From Rhizodiscina lignyota (Eukaryota; Ascomycota; Dothideomycetes; Aulographales; Rhizodiscinaceae): a DNA stretch of 64,000 nt. How positions within the stretch are numbered: position 1 is the first letter of the stretch; each line of letters starts with the position of its first letter. The DNA lies in NCBI GenBank assembly GCA_010015805.1, contig ML978129.1, positions 1-64,000 of the forward strand. The letters run 5' to 3'. Of the stretch, positions 41,892 to 55,500 are shown piece after piece. The notes below the pieces were generated by a model. The model ran no database searches, was not told the origin of the DNA, and worked only from the letters and a program-made list of their open reading frames with translations. The translations under genes and the position numbers were made by a program.

Positions 41892-44805
41892 ATGGCCTCT
41901 TCTTCACTTATACCAGCCATGAAGGCTGAGCTCGAGGTATGCTGCCATTCGTCTCCTCGCTTTGTCAACTAACTTCAGGTTTAGCAGCTGGAGTCTCAAA
42001 TGGATACGGCGTCAAATCAGGACGAGGCCCTCGAATTAGCCATCCGTGCTGCTGAGCTGTGCATGCGTGCTCTCAAGATCGCGACAGACGCCAACGACAA
42101 GTCAAACTTCAGTTCCAAATGTCGGTCACTACTCGAGCAAGCAGAAAACATCAAATCTGGCAGAGAGCAGAAGCCATCAATCTCTGCAAAGAGCAGCAGG
42201 GTCCCTTCGAATGCTAATATAACACGCCGTGTGAAGAGGCTCTTAGAGCCAATCTCAACACGTCAACAATCCAAAGCAGAGCAAATTCTCGTTCTTCGTG
42301 CGTCGGACCTGAATGGTTTCAGATTCCCTCCGTGGAAAGGCGCGCCCGGGTCCAATGAGTTCGAGCTTGTCGCGGGACAAAAGCTCTTTACGTAAGTGTA
42401 GTGGGCACTATTATGATACACATGCTAACAATATTAGTGATTCCCCGGATCTAGTGCTCTCAAAGCATCAGATGGAAATTTTCGACGGATGGATGAGACC
42501 AAAGGAAGCCATACCGCCTCCGACTTGGCCAGAAAGGAGTTCAATTGAATACGGCCCAACCATGCAGTATAAAGATCCCATGGATGTGGTGCAGGATGCC
42601 GCTGCTGATTGCTCCGTCGTTGCGAGCTTATGTGCCGCAACTGCGAGGGCTGCACGCGGCCATCCTAAGGTAAAATCACCACTTCTTTCACCTCGATAGC
42701 CGGCTAAACAGATTGAATCAGATTCTCGCAAATGTGCTATATCCCTACGACGACACGAATGACCGACCTGAGATCTCTCCAAACGGAAAGTATGTCGTGC
42801 GACTGAACTTCAACGGATGCTATCGCAAGGTTACAATTGATGACCGACTACCTGTCTCTAAGACGGCGCGGATTCTCTATGTGGTGGACCGCAAGAATCC
42901 ATCTCTGCTATGGCCAGCGCTTCTAGAAAAAGCGTATCTGAAAGTAAGAGGAGGTTACGTGTTTCCTGGAAGCAATCCAAGCACTGACTTGTGGATACTC
43001 GCCGGCTGGATACCTGAACAACTGTTTGTGCAAGAGCAAGTATTTCTGAAATCTCATATGATGGCTAATCTAACCCTTACAGCGACCGGGTGAATCCATG
43101 TAACTTGTGGAAGAGGATATACAACGCTCACAACTATGGTGACGTCTTGGTAAATCTCGGTACTGGCAAGATGAGCAGGCGGCTTGAAAGAGATCTTGGA
43201 CTCGCCGCGCAACATGCTTATTCTGTCCTCGACCTGAAGGAAGAGGATGGCCAGCGTCTCTTGCTCTTAAAAAATCCGTGGGTTGAAGGCACTTCCTGGC
43301 GCGGACGGTCTCGTCATCAGTCTTCAACAGCGCTGACTGGGCAAAACGGAGACAGCCTCGTTGATGGGGATGCTAAAGATCCCACAGACTTTCCCAAGCC
43401 TCACGAACCGCATACACCTGGCACATTCTGGATTGACTTGAACAATATCATGCAGCATTTCGAGTCTATCTACCTGAGCTGGAATCCTGGCCTGTTCTCA
43501 CGCCGACAGGACGTGCATTTCGCTTGGGATCTGTCAGATGCAAACAAGCGAGGCTCGCCTGACTGTTTCGTGAACCATCCTCAATATGCGGTGTCCAGTG
43601 CCTCAGGCGGTGTGCTGTGGCTCTTACTGTGCCGCCACTTCAAAAACATTTCGGAACCCACAGACGACCTATTAGATCTGCAAGAAACGATGAAGAGTGA
43701 TCTATCAGGTCACATCAGCATCTACGCCTACGCACGAAACGGACAGCGAGTGTATACCAGCGATGGGGCACTTGAACGAGGGCCTTATGTCGATTCACCA
43801 CAAACTCTCTTGCGCCTTGATATTCCAGCAAATAGCACTTATACGATCGTCGCATCAGAGCAAGATCTCTCCACCTCCGTTCATACTTTTACTCTGTCTG
43901 CCTTTGCTAACTCTCCCATTTCCTTGGAACCGGTCACGGATAAGTACACGCACAGCATTACCGTCCCTGGTTCATGGAACCCCGCGAGCGCAGGTGGAAA
44001 TGCGACCTCACCAACTTACAGTCGCAATCCTCAGTTTAGTTTGACCGTCACCTCTCCAACCTCACTTACGCTACTGCTGGAAACGCTTCAACAAGACATC
44101 AATGTTCACGTCAAGCTGACGCACAGCTCCGGTGGCAAGCGTATCACATCGACACTCAAGCGTCGCGATATCCTGGTTGATAGCGGGGATTATCGCCGAC
44201 AATCGTGTGTTGCTGAGCTCGAAGACCTCGGCCCCGGGACGTATACTATCATCGCATCCACCTTTGAGCCTGATCAAATCGCGGCATTTTCTCTGCGCTT
44301 GGACAGCACTACATCGGTCACACTGAAGCGACTGCCCCCGGAGAACGCGGGTAGGCTTCCCCTGAAACTTGCGCCAGCGCTATTTCCAGGGTCCGCGACG
44401 AGGATCGCATGCTCGATCATGCCACTCAAGATGCTGCATCTCTCACTCTTCGTCCGCTACATCAACCCTCACCCGCCGTCCAACTCATCGCAAACATCAA
44501 AGCACCCACTGCCGCCGCTACGCCTGTCTATTGAGATAGGTCGCGGCCCGAACAGGCAAGATTTCTTCTGCAGTAATGGTGGCGAATACGACGATCCAGC
44601 TGTCGGCATAAGAACCGGAGACATCGACTTGTGGCCAGAGATGAGGAAGCAAGGGGAGATCATGCTCGTGCTAGAGCGTCTCGTTGGAGGCGCGGGGACG
44701 GAAGTCGTAGGCGGAGGCGAACAATTCGCCGTAGAATTGTGGCTGGAGGGCGTAGTAGACGTGGACAGGGCGATACAGATCGGCAAATGGACGGAATGGG
44801 AGTGA
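41892..44805 (+). CDS. palB: PalB/Rim13 calpain-like cysteine protease
   Basis: Five exons: 41892-41936, 41985-42391, 42438-42669, 42722-43035 and 43083-44805 (906 aa). The fourth intron (43036-43082) has a GCAAGT donor, another GC-AG intron; it alone joins PEQLFVQ in frame to DRVNPCNLWKRIYNAHNY. An MIT-type helical domain covers about residues 15-80. The calpain triad is Cys209 in AAADCSVVASL, His377 in AAQHAYSVLD and Asn397 in LLLKNPWVEG. Two calpain-like beta domains follow. PalB cleaves the PacC/Rim101 transcription factor at alkaline pH on an ESCRT-III platform, binding Vps24/Snf7 partners through the MIT region. It is convergent with VPS4, 155 bp away. Confidence 0.95.
43036..43082 (+). 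other. GC-AG intron in palB
   Basis: 47 nt, donor GCAAGT, branch GGCTAATC, acceptor CAG. The nearby GTATTT donor leads to a stop seven codons later, so the GC donor is preferred. Confidence 0.8.
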
Positions 44806-44960
44806 AAAGAGCTACGGCAGGAAAATGTTGCCGTCATAGTTCCTTCCATGTCTTGATGGCTGAAGTGAATAGTTACATCGCATGAATCTCCTTAAAGCCG
44901 CTGTAATGTACCAAATACCCGAAGCAAAACGCTCAGAAGATGAAACGAGGTTCGTAAGTA

Positions 44961-46763
<1,803 letters not shown>

Positions 46764-47345
46764 ATGGCGGAGCAGCAGAAGAAGCTGCAGGACTTGTCTG
46801 ACGAGTACCAGACAATCCAAAATGGTCAGTGCTGTCCAACGAGCGCTGCCGATTGTCCCTGCAACGGTCACTAACATCCCCCGCAGAACTCCAATCAGTA
46901 GTCGATGCCCGCCAGAAACTGGAGGCCCAAGAGCAGGAAAATAAGGGAGTGCAGGAGGTATTAGGATCATATCAAATTATGTGATACCTCCGAAGCTTAA
47001 CGGCGCCCAGGAATTTACCCAATTATCGGAAGATGCGAACATCTACAAGCTCGTTGGGCCTGTCTTGATGAAGCAGGATAAGAATGAGGCAATCATGGCG
47101 GTGGATTCTCGGTTGGAATATATTGGCAAGGAGATGTATGCATGCCGCGGATGCACATTCTTGCGACTGCTGCTGACGTCCTTAAGAAAGCGAGTAGAGC
47201 AGCAACTCACCGATGTTCAGAACCAAAGTGAGAAGAAGAAAATGGATGTGAGTATTCGCTCCCACCCGGACCGCACATACCTGACGATGGCATGTAGATC
47301 ATACAAATGCAGACCCAGATGCAGCCGCAAGCACAAGGCCCATAA
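46764..47345 (+). CDS. Prefoldin subunit 6
   Basis: Five short exons: 46764-46824, 46887-46957, 47011-47135, 47187-47247 and 47298-47345 (121 aa), introns 50-62 nt, all in frame. The product has the beta-type prefoldin layout: an N-terminal helix (AEQQKKLQDLSDEYQ), the hairpin region YKLVGPVLMKQDKNEA, and a C-terminal helix (GKEIKRVEQQLTDVQNQSEK) for a coiled coil. It ends in a short Gln-rich tail. Prefoldin 6 (yeast Yke2) is a beta subunit of the hexameric chaperone that hands nascent actin and tubulin to the CCT chaperonin in the cytosol. Confidence 0.94.
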
Positions 47346-47815
47346 GAGATGTCATTATAAGGTGGGGAGCATAGCGACGGCGTTCTGAGAGGTATCCGGC
47401 AGAATTTTACCTCTGCCTCATTTTGGCTCTGGATACCGTGAAATGGTTTGCGAGTACGAAGATGGCCCACAGATCCACGTCTCCTCTCGCATAGCGGGCC
47501 ACATACGTAGAATAGACGGATACAGGGTTCTATATCGCCATATCCCAACCGTTCCTAGTCATTCATTGCTGCGATTCTCACCTTTCAGAGATCCAATTCA
47601 AAAGGTTGGGCGTAATTTTATGAAGGTTTGGAACTGGTTTTGCATTGTTTCTAATTGCACCTCATCCGATCAAGCTGCGGAATGATGACAAGCTGAGCCC
47701 CAATCGTTGTTCCCCAAACGCCGTAAGAGCTGCCGGTCGATCCCACTATGCAAGGCCCAGAGTGTTTGTATGTACAATTGCCGCATGTAACATCTCGTCG
47801 AGATGATGAGTGCGC
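47346..47815. other. Convergent intergenic region
   Basis: 3' flanks of prefoldin 6 and NDUFA13; no gene seen. Confidence 0.5.
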
Positions 47816-48294
47816 TCACTTCGTGTGGTCTTTCGGTGTAGCAGCGAACCAAGGTCGTACGAATCTGCTTCCCCATCAGTACGGAAGTTTGGCTCCACAA
47901 CTTGAGAAATCTTACCTGTCACTATTGTACGGGCTCGTCTCTTTGCCCAACAGCTCTTTCTCTCTCGCTCTATCCGCAAGATATCTCCGCACTTGATCGC
48001 GGTCTTCCTCTGCTTGTAGTAGCGGCATGATGTAAATGCGACTCCACACCTTCTCGCGGGCAATTTCGCTGCGGGGGGCCGAATATGTCAGTTGCGGAAC
48101 TTCGGACTACCCTTTTGAAAGGAGAATCTAGCGTACTGTTGCTCCCTTATGCCCTTGGCGTACCAGTAGAAGCCGTATGTCATGATGCCGGCCACCCCAA
48201 CGACGTACCAACCCGGCCGGAAGCCTCGAACGGGAAGATTGCGCTTGTATTGGACTGGCTCGTAGCCGCCCGCGGGCGGCATGTCCTGAGGCAT
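47816..48294 (-). CDS. Complex I subunit NDUFA13 (GRIM-19 homologue)
   Basis: Three exons, 48137-48294, 47916-48068 and 47816-47864 (119 aa); introns 68 and 51 nt. The N-terminus MPQDMPPAGGYEPVQYKRN is the family start, one membrane helix lies at about residues 28-48 (WYVVGVAGIMTYGFYWY), and splicing restores AREKVWSRIYIMPLLQAEED and the C-terminal SDRFVRPWFA. This supernumerary subunit of NADH:ubiquinone oxidoreductase spans the mitochondrial inner membrane next to ND1. It has no cleavable presequence, as usual. Exact fungal naming varies (B16.6 type). Confidence 0.93.
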
Positions 48295-48847
48295 TTTGGC
48301 GGCGTGGGAAGCGTGCTCTCGTCTTCAATGGGTTGGTCTCGAGCAAGACTTGGAGAGGTCGTCTGGTGAAGCTTGGACTTGGTTAACGGAGCGGAACTCT
48401 CAAATGCCGGGAATCAGCCGAAATCACACCGGAAACAAGGAGAAAAAGCTCGCAATCATGTCTCGTGAATTGAGGGCCCCTACGATGCTCTGATAACAAA
48501 TTGACCATTTGCTTTCAGTTCTTCAGAGAAAGAGGAGGAACGGTATCAGGGGATTTCTAGTATACATATAACTCAGACATCACAAGTTCGTGCCACGACT
48601 CATTTGTCTCCCAGACTTTCCAACAAACCCATACACTCATGTCTCGCCGACCTTATCATAGTCAGTCAATCCAAGGATCATTCTCACTTGACTGCGGAGC
48701 AACGACTGTTCTCGACTCCGATATATTCCCCCACCACTTCCACGCTTTCCCAGTGGCGTTGGCTCCTCACATTCCCCTGCTGTACCTTATGCACTTCCCT
48801 CTGGAGCTGATTTATCATTTCCCGTAGAACTTTCTTCCGTTGTTTCC
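48295..48847. other. Intergenic with plus-strand open frames
   Basis: Carries the NDUFA13 promoter. Plus-strand frames from about 48604 onward are open and one runs on into the next locus (see 48848-49287); no gene model could be fixed. Confidence 0.4.
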
Positions 48848-49287
48848 TTAGGTTTTGCTCTTCGCTCTCCGCTTCGCTCTCCTGTGGTGCCTATTGACGC
48901 GGCTTGGGCAGCTCAGCTGCGAGATTTTCCACGCAAGCTCCAGATCAAGGCAGTCCAGCGCCGCTATTCTGTTGCTTCGTTGCCGTCCAGCGTGCAGTAT
49001 GCACTTGAGTTCGCCATTCTGGTCTAGCTCCACCAAAGCGGCAACCCGTTTTATTCCTGTACTGTCTACAAAGACATGCACATTGAAGTGTCGGGTGCAG
49101 TCCTCGGGGCGGTCGGCGTGGCGGGAGCGTGGTGGGTGCAGAACAGCTGCTTTTTCTTCAAGGAATTAGCCAAATCGTAAGTCATTATCAATGCTCCAAT
49201 ACCTAGGATATATGCATCGATGTTTGCCTCTATTTCTGCCTGAGTTGCCATATTTGCCGATGTGGAAGTTTTGGATGTGATGGTCAT
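48848..49287 (-). CDS. Hypothetical 130-aa protein, spliced
   Basis: Two exons, 49203-49287 and 48848-49155, with a 47-nt intron (GTATTG donor, GGCTAATT branch, AAG acceptor) that joins EANIDAYIL to EKAAVLHPPRS in frame. The body reads HFNVHVFVDSTGIKRVAALV, then ELDQNGELKCILHAGRQR, then ALDCLDLELAWKISQL, with strand-like alternation and then a helix, and a basic tail. No recognised family, signal peptide or membrane helix. The plus strand is also open over most of exon 2, so the coding strand is not certain. Expression data would settle it. Confidence 0.45.
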
Positions 49288-49694
49288 TTGGAAGAGGGTA
49301 CCTTACCTTGTCTACATATCTCCAGAGCACAGCACTCAGCAGGTTCGTAGGCGCCCACACCTTGTCATACCGTACGCGCTTTCAGAAGATTCACAGACAT
49401 TCACGGCCACGTATAGGCCGAGCTTATCCGAGTCTATACATTGTTACACTGTTGTATTCGTATTCACGCTGGAACGCATCCAGCATCAATGATTTGTTCA
49501 TGGACTGTCATTTAGCATTAGCCACAAGACCAAGCGAGTACAGGCACAACCCTTTCGGTTGTTGCAACAACGGCGTCAGCTCAAATTCCACAGCTGCCCC
49601 TTCAAGTCTCAAATACCAACCAAAGACTTTTCAGAACCTTGGATAAGGCCTTTTACAGCCAAGACATTCCAGGTTCGCGAAGCACTAGCAAGAA
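49288..49694. other. Intergenic, no gene seen
   Basis: Between the hypothetical gene and the MFS gene 3' end. Confidence 0.5.
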
Positions 49695-51373
49695 TCAGTA
49701 CTGGTACTTGAACAAGGGCGAACGATCCGTGAAGGCCTCTTCCTCTACTCTCCCCTCCGCGCGCATCTTCTCCTTCCGTGCATCCCTGCTCTTGTACACC
49801 ATGAAAGTGATCCACAGACCAATCCACGCAACCCCATAACTACCCAGGCTCCACGCATGCCCCAGCACAAATCGCGGCGCTTCATCGCTCCTGTAGATCT
49901 GCCCGGCAATGATACCTCCAACGTTCAAGCAGGTCAGCTGCACGCCGAGGCTGGCCGCGCGCTTTCCATCAGGCGCGCAGTTCATCGTCAGCCATGCCGT
50001 GTTCGTGCCGGTGCAGAGGTAGCAGGCTGTGGAGATGAGGTACGTTGCGAAGTAGAGGACTCCCGTACTGACGTGCGGTTGGTTGAGGAGGATGGCGTAG
50101 CCGGCGATGCCAAATGGCATTGTGATGATGAGAGTGAGGAAGCGAGCTTTGTAGCGGTCTGCGAGAATGGCGCCGGCGAGGTACACGATGGCGCCCCAGA
50201 GATTGACTATTGCAGTGTTAGAATAATTGGATTGTCAAACGTCTTGAGTATCCAACCCACCTGGAATGACAAGATACTGTGCTTGTAGAGTGGGAAGGCC
50301 GAAGCCATACTTGATTATGACCGGAAGAAAAGTGCCGAAGCCTATATCGAACTGTTAGTAAATGGCTAACTCGAGAAAATTCCAAGAGAGCTACCGTAGA
50401 GAATTGTGATGATGGCGACCTGCGTGACGCTGTGCAGCCAAGTCTTCACATCCGTAACGGCAAGCCAGACATCTCCCTTGGTATAGTGTCCTTGACCACC
50501 GCTGTAAGATTCCATAAGCTCTGCACGGTGCCTCATGATGACTCGCTCCTCTTCATTCAGGAAATATGCCGAAGAGTAATTCTTGGGAATGAGGAAGTAG
50601 ACGACAGAGGCGAAAGTGATTGTGATCAAGCCTTCAATGATATAGAGCCTATATGATGTTAGCGAATTGACTCGTAGCTTAAGCTGGGAATGTCACACAT
50701 ACCAACGCCAACCGGCCATGCCAGAAGTACCATCCATGTGGAGGATACCGAAGGCAAGAAGGCCGCCGAAAGCTCCCGAAAGCGCAGACGCGATGAAGAG
50801 ATACGCAATCCGAAGTCCCAACTCTTCGCGCTTATACCAGTTCGCAAGAAACAGGGTCATCGAAGGGAACAGGCACCCTTCAAAGAACCCAAGGAGGAGG
50901 CGAAGTGCGACAAGCGCTCCAAAGCCGTGGATGAATCCCATGCACATGCAGACCAAGCCCCAGCAGAACGCAATAATCGGGATGACGCGCTTGAACGACA
51001 GCCTCTTGACGACCATGGAGGTTGGGAACTCGGCGCAGATGTAGGTGACGTAGAAGACCGAGACGGCGGCGTTGAGCTGTGTGCCTTTCAGGCCGATGTC
51101 CTCAGTCATGCCCTGCGTTGCAGCAAAGCCAATGTTGCTGTGATTTGGTCCGCTTCTATTGCCTGTCAGGACGAAGGGGGTTGCAACACGCCTTCGATCA
51201 AGGTAAGAGATGCACATCAGCGCCATCATTACGGGCGCGATGAAAAGATCAAGCTTCCGCACAACCTTGGCCTCCTTCTTGCGAAACTCAATAGTCTCCG
51301 CAGATTCATATGAATCGGACTCACTGTCAGCAACGTATTGTTTGACGGCATTTTTCTCATTTTTGGCCTCCAT
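49695..51373 (-). CDS. MFS permease, Dal5/ACS-type anion:cation symporter family
   Basis: Five exons: 51192-51373, 50703-51137, 50395-50648, 50261-50341 and 49695-50206 (487 aa). The first intron (51138-51191) has a GCGTGT donor and CAG acceptor; removing its 54 nt gives ISYLDRSNIGFAATQGM, the conserved MFS loop, whereas reading through adds 18 foreign residues with no stop. The other introns are GT-AG of 53-54 nt. Twelve membrane helices are visible. Later motifs include LRLLLGFFEGCLFPSMTLFL, NWYKREELGLR and AGWRWLYIIEG, typical of the Dal5/Tna1/Vht1 group, which carries organic anions such as allantoate, nicotinate or biotin. The exact substrate cannot be told. Confidence 0.92.
51138..51191 (-). 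other. GC-AG intron in MFS gene, length a multiple of three
   Basis: 54 nt, donor GCGTGT, acceptor CAG. Both spliced and retained forms are open; only the spliced form matches the family loop. The donor is weaker than GCAAGT, so partial retention is conceivable. Confidence 0.65.
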
Positions 51374-52553
51374 GACGGCGGTAAAGTCCTAGTAGTCTGC
51401 TGGAAGAACTCTGTATGGATGAAAAAAGACAACAGGTTGTAAACCGACAATTGTACGAACAACGAAGCAGTAACCCGAATGACCGACTCTGTCTGAAGTC
51501 TGTGGGAGAAGGGAAGAGTTCGGTCTCCCAGACATTGTGCCCTCTTTATACCGTGAAGTTGGTGATACAATGCAAGAGAACCATACCTGCGCCATTTTGA
51601 GACATTGGATATACGTCAAGAAAAGAAGCGAGACAAGCGAGATAAGAATGAACTGATAGAAAAAGAAAGACGAGCAGAGATGTTAGAGCACGCTAGGAAA
51701 GATATCGAGTCTTCACAGCTGCAGCCAGGTTCAGTGGCCCGACTACGATATGAGGCGTGGTTCGATATCAGGAGGACAGGCACGACTTCGAGTCAAGAAC
51801 TTTCCCCCGCATATTCCCCACAGCAGGTCTGATTGGAGAGCTGAGGGTGTCTCGTTAAGCCATCAAAAATTCAGGGTGTCTAGAGTTCCGTTAGATGAAA
51901 AGTCGGAACTCGAAGAGACATGTCGTTGCTCGGTAAACTCGCTTATCCCAGAGCTGGCGAACGCCAGTGCTCCCGAGGATTAGCCGGTGATAGGAGACGA
52001 GACAAACTTCAGCGTGACTAGCTTTTCATATTTGAGTACAGCACATGAGCTCCATGACCTGGCTTAATTGCGAGTAGTTTTGCACGTATGACGAAAAAAC
52101 TCATGAACTGCTCAAACTTTCGATTCCCAACTACGCGATCTATCTACTCACCATACAAAAAGCAACAACCACCATATTTTATATCAACAAAGTGCATTGG
52201 TGGTCCACCTCACACCCTCAATGAGCGAATTTTCCAGACTAGCCACTTCTAGAGTTCACACACCTCGCAGACGCCAAGTATGATTTGATCCCTATTGATC
52301 CCCTTTCCCTGATGAGCAAATCGAAACAAAAACGAAAGTACAGAAAAGGAAAAGTTATTATGGTCATTAGTCTGCAAGGTCGTTTGGACCCTTTTGCAAT
52401 CGCCATGAGAAAATGTGTGCTGAGCCTTGTGCAGGAGCATGCCGATGCAACATTTGTAGTGTTACAAGCAAAGAAAGTGAAAAGAAATCCAATCTCTCGT
52501 CGTCAACTTCCACCCTCTCATATAACTTCTCAATTTACACTCCGCCTCACGAC
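51374..52553. other. Intergenic, no gene seen
   Basis: 1.18 kb between the MFS start and the FKS1 stop; a lysine- and glutamate-rich plus frame at 51605-51832 has no support. Holds the MFS promoter and FKS1 3' UTR. Confidence 0.5.
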
Positions 52554-55500
52554 TTAAAAGGCCATGAACATCCTGTTGTTCGAGCCCGTGGTGGCCGCAG
52601 CAGCAGCACCGTGCAACCCAGAACCCGTCTGCTTGTTCGAGGTGTCGTTGTTGTTAAGGCCTGTTGGCTGGAGCAAGTCTTCTGGGATGGTCGGAAGGTT
52701 GGTGAGGAAGCGGCTTGCCACGATGGGGCCAGCGACGAGCACGACAAAGATGATGAGCAGGACGAAGTAGAGGATGGCGTAGCGGATGACGCGGCGCTTT
52801 CGGAGACGAGTCTGCTTGAGAGAGTAGATGGGAGGTCGAATTTGACGGCTGTTTGGCATGTCAGTGATCGTTTGTATGTAAGTGGAAAGTGGATGTGACG
52901 TACCTTGGACGCAGCCAGAAAAGCATGACGGAGTGGAACTTGTCAATGTACGGAATCAACAAGACCGGTAGCTGGATGAACAGCAGGATGTGGCCGAGGA
53001 TGAAATCCGCAGCGAAGAAGCCAAGTTCGGTGATCTTGCAAAGGAACTCACGGCCAGGCTGGGTGATGGTGTGCCAACCCATAGCGTACCACTTGCCAGT
53101 CCACCAGGCGACGTTGGCAGTATCTGCCTTGAACTCACGGGTGAGCGTCAAGGAAATGATGAGCTTGTAGATGAAGCGCTGGATAGCGATGACGGCAATC
53201 ATGCCAAGGAGTGCCTTTAAGAAGCTCCAACCCTCGAGGAAGAACATGACTTCGAAGAAGGCTAAGAGCATGATGACGGCAATGGCGTGAGCAATGGCTG
53301 CGAGGACAGCACCGAACTTCTTGCAGCACATCGAAAGGAGGGGGCCCATACAACATGCCATTCCAAAGAAGCCACCCAGGACACCAGCGTTGACCGCAAT
53401 CGGAGCCAAAGCGACGAGGCCGACACGAATAAGAGAGTTTGTCGGAGCAATCGTCTTGCCGTCATTGCCTTTGTTCGTGGAGAGAACACCAGTTTGAGAG
53501 TTGATGAAAAGGTATGGTATCAACGTGACAGCAACAAGGACAATGGGACCAATGACCTCGCTGAAGATGATATTGGTGAAATGTGCACGCGGAACATCGC
53601 CAGAGAGCTTCGAGGATGGGTCGCCAAGTGCCTTACGCTTGTAACCAGTGATACGGGTACGTGAGAGACGGCAGTAACCAATCCAGGAAGCAGCGTGAGA
53701 CCTCGTGTTACCAGTGTTACCACGGGACAGCCAGCGCAGATACTCTCGGTAGTCGATGAAGAAGTCGTTCCAAGCGAACTGGTGTGGATTGAAGAGGTAT
53801 GGTGAGATGCAGAGCGCAAGGAGGGAGACCCAGAAGTATATCAACCACACACCCCAGACAGTCATTGTGGCGAAGAGGAGCATCATCAGAAGACGAGCGC
53901 CCATGTAGATTGACGGACCAGCAAAACGGGAGTACAGAATGCCGAAGGGGATACGAGCAGTGGCAAAACCACGACCGGTACCAATGTAGCGAGCACCACC
54001 GTACGAAAGATCCGCATGCAAGGCGTTGGCGTAGATGTTGCACACAAACACCTCGAAGACGAAGGACAGCGACGAGAAATGCTTCGCCAGGCGAGTAGCA
54101 GCGCGCCAGAATCCACGCTCCGTCAATTCTTGAACCACCAGGGGGACGAATGAGATGAAGAACACAATGAAGATGGAGAGTGTGCAACGCTCGACCCAGT
54201 TGAGGATAGGAACGAGGTCAGCACATCCAGTAGGCTTCAATGGATCCGTGATCGGGGTGTTCTTGTTGTAGTGGCAGATGATAGTCTCGTGGCGGAGAGC
54301 ACCCAGATTGATCAAGACGATCATGAACATCTGCACCGAAAGCATGATGAACAAGTTGTTGAGGTGGAAACCAGGATGGGCGTAGTAGAACGATAGGAAG
54401 CGGTCGAGCGGGAGCTGAGTACCGAGATAGTAGTATTCGCGGGACAACATCTGCTCGCCCATACCAGTACCGATCTTCGTGGTGAAGTTGAGGATAGAGC
54501 CGAAACCAAGATCACGACCCTTACCGCACTGGTAGTACTCGCAGTGCTTTATACGGCCACCACGGAGAAGAGCGTTCATACCAGCGTAGATATCCTCGTT
54601 GAGATGCAGACCCTTTTGAGCCTTGGAAACACCGCCACGGGTAGTCATGAAGATGCCGTTGAGGAAATCGGGATGTCCGTAGTGGAGCTTGCCACCGATC
54701 TGGGCCAAAGTACGAGCGAAGAGAGTACCGAATGTCTGTTCCTTGCCGGCAGCGACGTCACCAAGAATACCAATGTTCTCAGAGAAGATGTATTCGCGAG
54801 CACCGAGAATGGCGACCGGGTCTTTCTTTGGTGGTGGTGTACCAGGAGCATATGGTGAGACATTGTCGGTAGTCATTTCCTCAAACTCGGCAAGAACGCT
54901 GCGGATCTTCAGACATTCCTCGAGATAGTTGTCCTGGTTAGCGTCGATAAGCTGGATGTACTCGCCACGGTAGAAGATCAGGCAGTGATTCTGGTTATCG
55001 GATTTGCCGTCACCCAAGATTGGGTTACCTGAGAGCTGAATACGGAACTTGGGACGACGCATGCCATTTTCCATCAGTTCAGAGTGGCCATCGATCAAAG
55101 CAGAATACAGACGCGGGTCCTCGCCCTCATTGACAGGAGGTTCCTCGTCAAGATAAGCAATCTGCAGATCAGGATAGGCACGGAGCAGGAACTCAGTGTT
55201 CTCACGCTCTTCCTTGGAGAATTTGGCATAGCGTTGCATGGAGACAACGATCTTGTACTTGCGGCGGGCCATGCGCTCAAGCTCGCGCTCAAGCTTGTCA
55301 GAGTTGCCACCGAACATCTGAACGACTTCGGGATTCTCAACGCGGTAAAGGAGTTTGATGGCACGGCTGTAGTTCATGAAACCAGAGATGGTGCGGTACA
55401 GAGTCTGCGAGCGGAGGGATGCCCAAATACGAGTGCGCAGGGTGTACTCGGGAGCAGCAGACTTGAAACCAATGCAGTAGAACGGAAGATCATCAATCTT

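Noticed and set aside
43697-44044. 115-aa plus-strand frame inside palB
   Set aside because: Out-of-frame shadow of the PalB C-terminal beta domains.
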